Assembly: GCA_000149265.1 (NCBI GenBank)
Contig: CH002901.1
Coordinates: 1,431,605-1,495,604 of the forward strand
Source of the DNA: Ciona savignyi
Taxonomy: Eukaryota; Chordata; Ascidiacea; Phlebobranchia; Cionidae
DNA: 64,000 nucleotides
Reading direction: 5' to 3'
Shown: positions 37,840-50,200 of the stretch, piece by piece
Layout: each line of letters opens with the position of its first letter
Position numbering within the stretch: position 1 is the first letter of the stretch
Notes under the pieces: generated by a model
Seen by the model: the letters and a program-made list of their open reading frames with translations, nothing else
Told to the model about the DNA's origin: nothing
Database searches by the model: none
Made by a program: the position numbers and the translations under genes

Positions 37840-38120
37840 CAGTCAACTGAACCCCTTACAACTGCACCCCTTACAACTGAGCCCCTACAACTGAACCCCT
37901 TTACAACTGAACCCCTTTTAACCGAACGCTTTTAACTGAAAAGGGGGTTCAGTTGTAAAGAGGTTCAATTGAAATGGGTTCAGTTGTAAAGGGGTTCAGT
38001 TTAAAGGGGTTCAGTTAAAAGGAGTTTAATTGTAGGGGTTCAGTTGTAAAGGGTTCAGTTGTAAGGGTTCAGTTGTAAGGGTTCAGTTGTAAGGGGTTCA
38101 GTTGTAAGGGGTTCAGTTGT
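37840..38120. repeat. Inverted array of a roughly 15-bp repeat (ACTGAACCCCTTACA)
   Basis: About six units of ACTGAACCCCTTACA type run to about 37938, then about eleven units of the exact complement (TGTAAAGGGGTTCAGT type) run to 38120. Spacing varies between 14 and 17 bp by gain or loss of single bases. The two arms face each other with almost no spacer, so a long hairpin can form. Confidence 0.85.
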
Positions 38121-38688
38121 CATGGAACCATAAAAATGATGCAGTGCAGTCACAAAATGTGATATGGCAACCACAGTGTATTTAGTTCGGACCGACACCA
38201 CTCCCATGACCAGAGTATAATGCTGTTTTAACTGCAGCCAAATTATTATGCGGGTAATGTGGGCAGATATATAACATTACACATCAGCTTAGTAATATAG
38301 GCTGTGTATAAGCCTGATCAACGGTTTTCAAGAGGTGATAGTAGTATTATTTTAATTCATTGTAAGGTATTTTAATTTATTGTAACGCACGAGCGCTATT
38401 TTGAGTCTTTGTTTTCAGGCAATCTTAAATGGGTACCAAATGAATTGTGGACTTGTTCCTTTGTATGGTATAGATAGGCGTATAGCCTACATATGCGTGC
38501 GTCTACGTATTTAATTTTGGCGTTGTTTTTACAAGTAAATAGATGGAAAGCAGGACGCGAATGTCGCAATAACCCATATTTGATGAAGCAGATGGTTAAA
38601 CTATGTGTGTGAAAGTAAACGATTAGCAATGTATAGTGATTTATAAAAAAGTACATTATTCAATTCCCCAGGCAGTAGAAATTAAATA

Positions 38689-39680
38689 ATGGCTGTGTAT
38701 AATTCAACACCATACCAACATTTGAGCACTCTTCCTACAAGTACGACTACAACCACAATGGGAAAACAACAAAGGTAGGCGACCTACCTTATTTTTTAAC
38801 AATTAAACCGAAGTAAACGGCTCAAACCGACCGCGGGCAGGTAGTAGGCTATTTTAACGATGGTCAGCGTGTTTTAACCACTGTCGTGTTTCTGACCTAC
38901 ACCAGGCTATTACTACAGTTGTTGAAAAGTTCACCCAATTGTCGAATCTTGGTCAAATTTCGCAATGTTTTTTTTATAATTGTGTTTTTTTTATTTAGCT
39001 CAGTTGGTGGCGGAGTTCAATGCTGGTGGGGTTTTGGAATTGTGGGCGCCATCCTTCTGTTGTCTATATATGGGAAGAGAAACAATCGCGCTACTGCTCA
39101 AAGAAGACCCGTCGCTTCAATTGGTATAAAATGTTAATTGATTTGTTTGCCAACTTTAAACAGAGATGTACTAAAGGAGTGGTTTTACAGTTTAGTGTCA
39201 GATATAATCGAATTGTCGAAAATAACGGCTTCGGTCGAATAGCCCAACCCAAGGTACGAAAACTGGTTGCTAGCTAGTAGTTGTGTCCTTGAGCAAGGCA
39301 CTTAACGGACATTGCATGAACCCAGCGAATTAATGGGTTATACAAAATTAAAGAAACGTGTAAGTCATACATAACACACTGCAATACCTTCGGTTACGCG
39401 ACGGTAGACACGAGGTTAATCTGACAATTGCCCGTGTGTTAACCCCCTTGGTTTTCCCATTCACGGGGATAAACATGGATCTCCTATCCTATCCTAACCA
39501 CTTCAATATATTACACTAACTTATTGAGGTTCTGTAATTTAATACAGCTTCTTTTCAGCAGTTTCAAAAAATACCGAAACGAGAAACGAACAGCAGCCAC
39601 TACCAGAACATACCTTTTTGCAGCCTCTGGGGCCACCGATTTCAATGTCTTTCGATCCAAACCCACCCAAATATGAGTAA
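38689..39680 (+). CDS. Small single-pass membrane protein with C-terminal PPxY motif
   Basis: Three exons in phase: 38689-38774, 38999-39123, 39559-39680 (110 aa). Splice sites are GTAGGC/TTTAG and GTATAA/TTTTCAG. The protein has a Ser/Thr-rich N-terminus (LPTSTTTTTMGK), a hydrophobic segment in exon 2 (WWGFGIVGAILLLSIYG) followed by KRNNR as a stop-transfer signal, and a Pro-rich cytosolic tail ending in NPPKYE. PPxY binds WW domains, for example of NEDD4-type ubiquitin ligases. The tail region continues in another frame with two more PPxY motifs up to 39817 (see findings). The layout recalls shisa, WBP1 or VOPP1-like adaptors, but the N-terminus lacks their cysteines, so I give no name. An AG acceptor at about 38671 suggests a 5' untranslated exon upstream. 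AATAAA lies at 39999. Confidence 0.7.
39245..39497 (+). mobile_element. tRNA-derived SINE, family B
   Basis: In intron 2 of the PPxY gene. Has GGTACGAAAACTGGTTGCTA, CTTGAGCAAGGCACTTAACG, ATCTGACAATTGCCC, and an ATCCTATCC tail. Confidence 0.8.
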
Positions 39681-40437
39681 TCATGACGCTGAATGAAACT
39701 ACAAGACCACCACATTACTCAACAGTCAATACATCCTCAAATTTAGACAAATCTGTAACTAAAAACGATCCTCCCCCGCCGTCTTACAACGCAGCCACGG
39801 GAAATAGCTTTATATAGTATACAATTATCCTATACTTTTCCAGTTTCATGAAATATTTGTTTTAATTTAGGTGCAAGTACCAAAACTGTATACTTAATTT
39901 GTTTAAAGTTGCCCGTGTTTAACTTTTTTTTTTCTATATTAACGGCGATGAAGTGCTTCCAAAATGTCATATGGTATTAGTTAATATACCTACTTGTGAA
40001 TAAATTGGATTTGACTTCCTTTAATTTTATTCGTAGTACGAACTTTTAGGGTGTCCGCAACAGCATGCATAGTTGACCACTTTTACTGAAAATTTTTAAA
40101 AAAATATTGTTTATTCTTGATGGGAGTTAAGGTCTAAAACACATGAACAGCAGTGTGTTATTGGGACTCTTATTATGGTGTCATAGAGCACAAGTAGGTC
40201 AGGCCTTACTTCAATCCGTGTTTTCCTTTGTGCATAATTTCTCTAGATATATAGCGCCCTTTTATACATTCTTTTGGGTTGATTGTTAATTTCCAATTCG
40301 CTATCTGATTTTTTCATTTAACGTTATTGTGAATACGTTATCTTTTGAAGTCCATAAGCAGAAATCTGGATTGGAGTGTACAAGTCAAGCGCGTTTAGAC
40401 TATTAATTAATACGATGTGTTATAATCTGGCCACAAG

Positions 40438-40562
40438 TAAGGGCAATGTCCATATAGTGCCTTGCTCAAGGACACAACTGACCATCTAGCGACCAGTTTT
40501 GAACCTGCAGCTTTTCGGCTGAAAGGCGACGCACTTACCCACTAGACTAGACTTACCTGCCG
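40438..40562 (-). mobile_element. SINE family B, head half
   Basis: Contains the TTGCTCAAGGACACAACTGA core and the head complement GCAGCTTTTCGGCTGAAAGG; the 3' part of the element is missing. Confidence 0.7.
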
Positions 40563-40648
40563 GACTTCTTTTTACTATTAATACACGCAAATCACTCACA
40601 AACGGATAAATATAACTCTTTCATATAAGATGCCTTTAGGTATAACTA

Positions 40649-40720
40649 GGGCTGCAACGATATTTGTAAAATAGTATCGAAAATCGCGGGTCAAGTATCG
40701 CGATTATCGTTAGTAAACAT
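40649..40720. mobile_element. hAT-type terminus, partner end not found
   Basis: TAGGGCTGCAACGATATTTG followed by TATCGCGATTATCG resembles the widespread hAT terminus. I could not find the opposite end or a target duplication, so this is a truncated copy or a chance match. Confidence 0.35.
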
Positions 40721-41274
40721 AGAGAATTCTTAAAACCTAAACTAAACGTTTTAACGGATTGAAATGCGTTTCTTGAAGACAATAAAACTTTAGTTTGTCT
40801 TTAAATAAGTCTTAAGTAAGTAAATAAATAAGTAATAAGCCATGTTTTTGCGCCAGAAACGAAAAGTGTACCAGATGCCAATAAGCGTAGTTCGTAAATA
40901 TTGAAATAGGAAAAATGGGAATTAAAAAACTTTAACCCGTCGACGGGTGGCGATAGATAGCAAACATGGTTATTATAGAATGCGTCTGTAGCAACGCTGT
41001 TTGGGCTTGGTTATAATGCTGGAAACCCGATACGATTTGGTACAGTGAGTTCATCAGTAAACAAGTTTTACAGTAAATTTGTGTTTGTATTAAGTGCCGT
41101 TGCATAAAATAAATATTTACCTGTTAACATTTTGAATAACCATCATGCATTTAGTTTAGTGAACCAAAGTATATTGTAACCAAACATATAAACGTATTTT
41201 AACCAAAGCCTCATTTTTAACGTGCATAAAGTTAAGTTACAGTATGTGACCAGTTTTGCCAGTGAACAATGTAT

Positions 41275-44200
41275 ATGTCATCAAAGAACGTTATTGATGC
41301 GGTGGCGGGTAAAATGTAAGTGAATACTATAGCCTAACTGTTAAAGGACTTGTTATATAATATATATGAACATAACATGAATGTATGCTACATGTTAGCC
41401 ATACTAACTGGGCTTACATATTATACAAAAGTATTCAATATATAACGCTGACAACAGCAAAATATTGGCACTCAGATTAAACATTACGCTAATAGTAACA
41501 AATCTCTAAAAAATACAAAAAAAACACGAAGTGGACAATACCAGTTATATACCGGCATTAGTATTACTTTTTTTAATAATACGCTGCAAAGTGTGGTTGC
41601 TTTACGATAACTCATGTTGCTTTTATATATCATTTGGAAAATACTTAGTATTATCATACATAGTCAGCCACATTCAAGTTAACAAAATATACTGTTAATT
41701 AATATACCTATGATCCATTAAACTATTAAGAAAAGTTAAATTGGAAATTGTATATAGTCCTGTTTGTTATTTATTATGAGGCTGTAAGGTCAATTGTGGT
41801 TAGAATAATTTACAGTCTTGGCAGAATTGATCTCATCAGTGTTTATGATTAAAGTTAGCATTGTATACAACAAATTCCGTAATTACTCAGCTTTTTGTAT
41901 GCTACTGGTATATGTTGACCCCATAAGTTGAGTGTTTAATTTATTTTACAGAAATTACTACATGGATGTTCAACGGAAGGAAGATGGCTTTGATTTGTCC
42001 GGACCCAATGAACCAAGACTGTGTTACCCTAATTTAAGATCAGTGAGTTGTGATTTGTATTTAAATAATAAACTACTCTAGCGACCCAACCACTATATGT
42101 GATTATTCAAAAATTCACAACTAAATTGTTTTAACCAATGTTGATATCATCCATTTAATAGAATTTGCGTTGCCACTCTATAGGGAAATAGGTGACCAAC
42201 CCAACTCACATGCTTATTTGAGATTATCAGCATATCGGTAATGCCATACAAACTGTCCAGTATTGTGGCATAGGATAGGATATTCATGTTTATCCCCGTG
42301 AATGGGAAAACCAATGGGGTTAACACACGAGCAATCGTCAGATCACCTCGCGCCCACCGTCGGGTTTCAGAGCTATTGCAGTCTTTTGTATATAATAGAC
42401 ATGTTTCTTCAATTTGGTAGAACCCATTAATTTGCTTGGTTCAGGCAATGTCCGTAAAGTGCCTAACCCAAGGACACAACCGACTAGCTAGCGACCAGTT
42501 TCGCACCTGCAACCTTTCGATTAAAAAGCGACATTCTTAACCATCAGACTAACCGGCCGAACACTCTATGTAATGCAATTTTGTTTTATTTTCTTTTTAA
42601 ATCTGTTTTTAATTCTGTAATCACTTTTTTTTATTGCAACAAAGTTACGAGTAGGGTAACAGTACTAAAAAATTATTTTTTGTTGTTTGTCTATACATGT
42701 ACCGGTACCAAAACATTTATATACACCTCATTTATGGTGATAAGAATTTACATCTTTATGTAAAGTCAATCAGCGCAGTTGCCTTAGCAACCACCAAACA
42801 TCACAAACCTGTAGTTAATGTGCTAATCTGATTGCGAACTCATTGAGTTATGTACACAAAGGCTTTTATCTTGTTCTTTGGTCGCACCTGTTTACCATGC
42901 TAACAATAAACTTCTCCCTAGAAGTATAATCGATTACCGGTACTCGAGTATTTGTGTAAGGCTGTGTTGCTTTGAACTTTTTGCTCGCTGACTGTACAAT
43001 ACCAATATTATAAATGGTATAATTTTGCATTGCAGTTAACTGCTATAGTTTTATCATTACCACATTTGCTGATTTAACAAATACACATAATATAGCTTAC
43101 CTCTACTTTATTATTTTGATAATTTTTCTTTTGATACAGTAATAAAAATGATAAAACACATATAAGTTATTAGTATTGATATGAGTATCTTTAATTTTAA
43201 ATTACTGGTATCTCTTATCTGTGGGATATGATTTTTGTTGTAACCCTGTGAATGAGAAAGTGCAATGTGCCATAGAACACAGGAATATGTGAGATAACGT
43301 TGCACCGACCATGTTGTTACTGGACCTATTGCAGTGTGTTGTATTTGATTGAGCCATTCCTTCAGTTGTAGAACAATCCAGTGAATGCTTAAGGAAACAA
43401 CTGTTTAGCTTCTGTCGAATTTTATTTCAAACACCGGCTGTCTGCAGACTCTTTTACTACTTAATGTAACGAGTCGGACATTACAGACATGTATATAGAT
43501 GCAATATAACATAACGATACATGCAATGAACACATTTTACTTTTTATAGCCTTGTCATCCTTGTATGTGCAAGACAAATATTTTTTGTGTAGCAAGATTA
43601 AACATTAAGATTTATTCGTAGAGCACATAAACCGGGGGCTCGTATTTCTCGATTTTTTTATTTTATAACACTGTTTTGATAGTTTAGCATTACTCACATT
43701 TATTTTTACAGTAAAATACCAATTGCAATGTAATACTTATTAACAATATGAGTATTTGTTGCATTTAAGGGCCCATTGCTTGGAAATGGAAAGCTGCACG
43801 ATCGCAGTCTGAAGCATTACTTCACTCCCAGTATGATTCGTACACAGATCGCCAACCTTGAGGCAATGCCTCCGGGCACAACTCGTCAGAAAAGGGTCAA
43901 AAGCACACTTAAAAAATCAGTAAACAAAAAAGTAAGTCGGGTTAAATCATTTTACATTAGATTCTGTTTATGTATGGTAATGTGAAATCAATATTGTTAC
44001 TCTTTCATGTTTTTTAAGTCTTAACAACATGCGTTCTGTTAACACTTAAGCACCATTGTTCAAGCACCACAAATCGAATGATTGAGCTGTAGTACAAATT
44101 CCACACGAATAATTATGTCTGACAGCCTGTATGTTCATGTTTCAATCAGCACTTGAGTGGAAACTTTATTAAAGTCGTCCAACTGCTACATTGTCAAGTG

Positions 44201-47200
44201 CCGTTATAACTCCCATTGAAGTGTGTTTCATGTGCGCCAATTACTTGAAAACTCGATTTCCTGTGTCAAGAAGTCTATATTTGTCATATGGTTAATTTTC
44301 ACTAGAATTTTAGGATGATCGAACAGTCTGAGTTTACACAGCCTGAATTGTGGTTGCTCACGCCTACTTATACAGTCAATAACACTATACAGGGTAAACA
44401 AATCCAAATTAACGACTGGTACGAGAAATTTAAATATAATAACGGATACATTAAAATGCAGTTTTTGCCTTCATATATAATTATATACAAGCCACCATAA
44501 TTATTTGCATGGTATAATGATCCAACAGACTAGTGTGGTGGTTAAGTGCATTGCCTTTCAGCCGAAGGGTTGCAGGTACTAAACCGATGAAACTGATTCA
44601 CGCCGATAAACATAAATATCCTATCCTATGATATGCTTTTGCAGAATCGTTCAGATGTGTTCAGTCATAAACACATGGGAATGGAGCTCTACTCAGCACA
44701 AATGGAAGCTTTAAGGATACTGGAAAATGAAACAAAGCAAAGGCGAGTTATATATAAAAGATTGAAACAACTTTGATGCCTATCTTTGGCGCTTTCTTTG
44801 TTTTTGTTGGTTCATTCGATGTCTGCTATTGAACTTGTACAATTAAAAAAACATTTTTTCAATGGCCAGTTTTGATCCTACAACCCTTCATCTGCATGTC
44901 GATCGATACCCGCTGAACTTACTCATGCATTACTTACATGGGGGAGAAATAGATAACTGTCTGAAGAAAAAAAACTTATCCACTAGAAGCCCCTTGGTAA
45001 CTACCAAAAGGCTGCATTTTTACCAATAACATTCTTCAGATTAAAGAAACGTATTCATCAAAATAACCCACGATTGCGAAAATCAGTTTCACCCAGCATA
45101 TCTCAGCGGGAAAAGAACCGGCTTATAAATAGATCAAGTCAAATACTCGTGGCAACTGTGAGTCCAATGTATAGTTGTGTGTGTTTAAGTGTGGATTTTA
45201 TCTTAATTAGATTATGACAATTCGGGGATAGTATATTTCATGATAAATTTACATTATTATAAACTTATTACTGATGTTTATATACCTATAGTAAATAACA
45301 CTTCATATTAATCAGTGTCGAAAAACCCTATTGTAATTTTGTCCACAGAAATACCATTATCGATATTATATTAAACAATTAAACCTTATTATCCGACTGC
45401 TGCAATTCTAAATTAGCAAATCATATGTTTATCATCACAGCCTATAAAATTATTTAATTAAATGTTAAGCTAGTATATCACTGCAATATATATTTTTTAA
45501 ATTAAAGTACTTTCATTAACTTTAAAAGGTTTATCAATTGCATCTAAATGGTGAATAATCCCACCAACTAGGAAACAGTGGCACTTGCGCACAAAATCAT
45601 TTCACAACGGCAGTCGCATTGGATGAGACCACAATCTGCACCAGCGGCCCAACATACCGTCGATTCCCTGCCCGGTCTGTACGAGTCGCCACAACGCCCA
45701 AAAACTGCCCGAGGTCGTGTTAATTGTGGAAGAATGGCTTCAAACACTAAACCAAGGTGAGAACAAAAATCCTATTTTGCAATCATTAAAAATTATTGAA
45801 ATCATAAGAAACTTTTCAGTTAGTTTAGGATTCTGTTGAAAAAGCCAGTGTTTTAACGAATGTTACTCAGGTATGGATGTGGTAGAATACAGTGTAAGGG
45901 TACCATTAAGACTGTCACAGAATATTACATGTACCGGTACTGCTTAAGGGTAAAGTACAAATGTATTCATTTTTTCTTTTACCGTTATTAGTTTAAAAAG
46001 CTAAGAACATAGTTTCTCCCACATAATGACTTGGTATTGGTATTACAATGAGTTGCTCTATTATTATACCATTTTCTAAATTTATGTATAAATATTCGCA
46101 ATGTTTTCAACACGAAATAAGTTCCCAGTGTATTTAAAACTTCCATCAACTTTAAAACATGTACGTATACCCAATTGCAATTTTCTTATACACCAATTAT
46201 GACCTGACTAGACACGTTTGGGACCTGAACGGACATCGAGTGCCTTGCTACGAGTATGAGGACACAATTGAAGATTCCAATTCCTCTATGACAACATACT
46301 CGAGCACAAGTGACGACATCGACAAATACACATGTCGGCCGCCATCATCAAGAACCAGAAGGTTGATATTTGTATTTCATTTTCTACCGGATGTCGAGTT
46401 TATTGAACAATATAATGATTGATTATATATATGATAACAATGTGATGAAGATGTGTGTATATCATGATCAAGGTTCTCTCATATTGTTTTGTTTATTTTG
46501 TTAATACGAATATATATCTTAGATAATGTAATTATTGGGTTTCTTAAATAATAATGGCAAGTGTGTTCGGGAGCTAGGTCCAGTCTATTTATTTTGTATT
46601 GTTTATCATGTGTTTAATAAATTAAGTTCCATGTACACAGAAGAAAACTGCTATTCCATTAACATATATAGAGTAAAATTATTTTAACTAAATAGATGTC
46701 TATATTCAAATTAACTAGAGCTATATTGGTTTCTTAGGCATTTATTTATTGTGGTTGACTTTGATTTTTAATCAACTTAAAACTTTCTTCTAGTTTATGA
46801 CAATCGCACGGTGACTTTTTTTGCTATACAGTGCTTGTAAGTTTAGCAACCCATTAAAATGCGGAATATTTTTATTCAAACCATTACATTATAATAATGG
46901 TCCATACCAAGACATACGTTGTGTTAGATCAGATGGGCCGGGTCCGGTTCGTGAACGGATTTGAATGGCCCGCAGACTGTATCTAACCAGACCGTGTAAT
47001 TAAGATATTAATTACTTTTCCTGTAATAATCCGGCCCACTGACTAGAGAAGTTACCACCCCTGTGTTGGATTGGGTAACATTTTTTGTATTTTCTCAGGC
47101 GCGACATAAGACCGAGCTCAAGACAGGGCCATCCTGAAGTTTTCCTGCTAAACAATCCTCACCTTGCTGGCTCGTACAGACCCCACTCACCTGGATATCC

Positions 47201-50200
47201 AAACAATCAGCATGTAAGGTTTTGGGGGTTCAATTGAACATGGGTGGTTTTCCTTGTAATATTGGATGCATTTCTATGGGACTTTATTTGCACCTTTGTA
47301 TTTGATAAACAATTGTGGTATTATCAGAAAGCATTGGACAGAAATCAACCAAGCACTTGTCTAAGTGTATAGTGTATACCCATAAATTGTAATTGCATTT
47401 ATCCATACAATAATAGTATCACAAACATGCCAACTTGTTGAATGTTCTTTATTCACTATGCTCTCATCTACAGACATTAAAACTCGTTTTTAATCTGCAA
47501 ATCTCTACTTCTGAGGACATAAATTACTAAACCGAGCAGCACAGTACAGACACACTCAACCCATTGCAGTTAAACATTGATTCAACACCGCGGCCAACCC
47601 TCACACCAGACAGTGGAGTTTGTACCAATACTGGAACGCAGACCTCGAATCATGCAAGATCCTCTGATTTCCGCCATAGTAGAATCGTGCATAAGGTCAG
47701 CCGAGAAAATGACTTTAATATTAAAATCATCATAAATAAATTATTTTACCAAACTGGGTACCGGTATATTTAGTGGTGTTACTGTAATCACATACTTTTT
47801 TGTTTAGTTGTACAGCATGGTAAAGGTAATGTTGTGTGGGCCTAGTTTGTAGTCTTTCATGGTAGATTTTTTTAGCTTAGATTACATTTTATATTTTTTT
47901 ACAAAAAAGTGTGTTAAAAAAGGATGATTTTATATGCACTTTGGTCTTTTTAAGAATTTTTCGTTAAGTAAATTTATGGGTTATAATAAATTAAAAAAAA
48001 ATTCTTTAAAATGACTAAGACTTTATATGTGCAGATCCCGTATAGTGAAGACAGCAGCAGCACAGATGAACGGACGGTTGTTGAGCTGTGCAAATATGTG
48101 GTGAAGGTGAAAACAGGAGACCGACTTGGTGCAGGAACCACTGCGGATATCTACCTCAGTCTACATGGGGATGGGGGGGACACAGATGAAATCTATCTCA
48201 CTGAGAGAATCGTAAAAAAAGGGGGCGATAAAATATCTCCATTTCGGAGAGATCAGGTAAAATGTTTGTCTGTTAATTACATGATAATGATTCATATTTA
48301 TATAATCGGCAGACTAGATAAATTCTTACCTTAAAATTTATAACTTAAGTAGAAAACATTTAATTGTATTACATCAGTAGCAAAAGTATAATTAGTTTTT
48401 AATGTAATGGTATTTTTTTAGGTTGATGTATTTGAAATTGAATGTGAAAATGTGGGCCAACTTAATAAAATAGGGATAGGACACAGTCAGAAAAGCAAAG
48501 GTAATATGTGAACATACTGTTTGTTCCTTGCTAGATTTACATTAATTTATAATAAAACTTGTAGGCTTAACAGTTAACTTAGTTAGTCATGATTTTTTAT
48601 TAATTTTTCGGTTTTGAGTTCTATCGTTATTTTGATGTGTTTTAATGACTATTGTATTGGCTGTTTGCATTATTGTTTAAATCTGAAACGTTTTTTATAT
48701 CATCGGTTGTGTCCTTTTGTAAGGACTTTATGGGACATTGCCTGAACCCAGCGTTTTAATGGATTCTACTAAATTAAAGGAACATGTGAATCATGCACAA
48801 CACACCATAATAGCTCCAGTAACCCGACAGTTGGCGTGAGGTGATCTGGCGATTATTAGTGTGTTAACCGTTAACCGCCTTAGTTTTCCTATTCACAGGG
48901 ATAAACATGAATATCCTATCCTGTATCAAATTTGCTGAAAGCTGTCATTTTGTCATAAGGTGCAAGTTGGTATGTGGAATATGTTGAAGTGAGTTTAGGT
49001 TCTACAAACTGGAGGTTCATGTGTGGAATGTGGTTGTCCGCTAAACTTGCACAACGAAAAACCTTCAGGCATATTACCATTGACCATCAAGTATCCGGTA
49101 AGATGACACACTATGTACTGCGTTAGTTGGTTTTACAGTTTATGTTTCAAACTAGTGTGCTGATTAGGAAAGAGGGATTTTACGACCACTGATGTTGTTA
49201 TTCAGCTTTATCCCTTATTCAATTTGAAGGGAAGTATTACAGCGAGTGTTTGCCAACCGCTTTTCATCTTTTTGACAATCTGTGAAAGCTACATCCTTCA
49301 TTGGAACCATTTTTACATGCTTCTGATAGAGCTATGTTATGATAAATGAGTTAATAAACTTAGCAAGAGATTTGTTTTGGGTTCACTCTCTTTCTAAGAT
49401 TGCTTCTTAGAAGTTGCTCACAAAAAGTGCAATTTAAAACAATCTGTTATTGTAAAAATGCTTTGTTTTCATTATTGTTCATTGTTTTGTTTTCAGAGTC
49501 TTCTCAACTATCTAGTTCTGATTCAGCTAGCTCAATCTCTAGTGATGATGGTATATTAAAAAGGAAGAAATTGCTTCGAAAGAAATCAAAATCTAGTATC
49601 AGCAGGTTGATAAATTGATATATGACATATATTGAGCTACAGTCAACTTGTTCATTTTTAACATTTCTGATTCAAGTAAAAAATGCGTAGTATATTTAAG
49701 CTTATTAGTATGTCAGTAGGTTGTGCATCTCAACCTGTATTCAATTACCATGTCAGAGAATAGGTTACTCCCTATTTCATTTACAACAAGGCTACATTTG
49801 GGATGCTGGAGATATTGGGTTGTGGCCAGGCATAAAATTGGGTGGTCATTGTGGGAATCGAACACAGACCCTGTTTGTCATGATTACTTATCTTAACCAC
49901 AACACTAATAGGGATATTTAGCCATGATGGCACCTGTTGGTACTTTTGGGTTTCATGCTATATACCATAAATATTTTTACCAAGAGTAATTAAAAAATAA
50001 AGTAGCCTTTAAACCCAGAAGTTTTTGCACGCTGATGACTGAATGGGTTAAGTTATGTTGACCAAAACGAAAACATAAAAATTTACTTCATCACAGTTCA
50101 TCTGGACGTAGTCGTAAAAGCTCGGAGCACAGTGTGGAAGTTGTGGATGGAGATGCACCAACCGTACATCTGGATATCGTCATCACCAATGCACCTCCAG

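Larger units (their letters stand above)
39818..41274. other. Intergenic region
   Basis: AATAAA at 39999, a truncated SINE B (40438-40562) and a hAT-like terminus at about 40649. No gene seen. Confidence 0.45.

Noticed and set aside
44315..44399. Candidate extra exon of the PLAT-ankyrin gene with good AG and GTAAAC sites
   Set aside because: The phase required by exon 3 gives an immediate TGA after five codons; the open frame is out of phase.
46915..47045. GGCCCG-rich segment with partly inverted ends (GGGCCGG near 46936, CCGGCCCAC near 47031)
   Set aside because: Could be a small transposon, but I could not define termini or a target duplication.
48011..48034. ATG at 48011 as a separate start for the PLAT part
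   Set aside because: The bases lie upstream of an AG acceptor (48034) and look like a branch-point region (ATGACTAAGAC); exon 10 joins exon 9 in phase.
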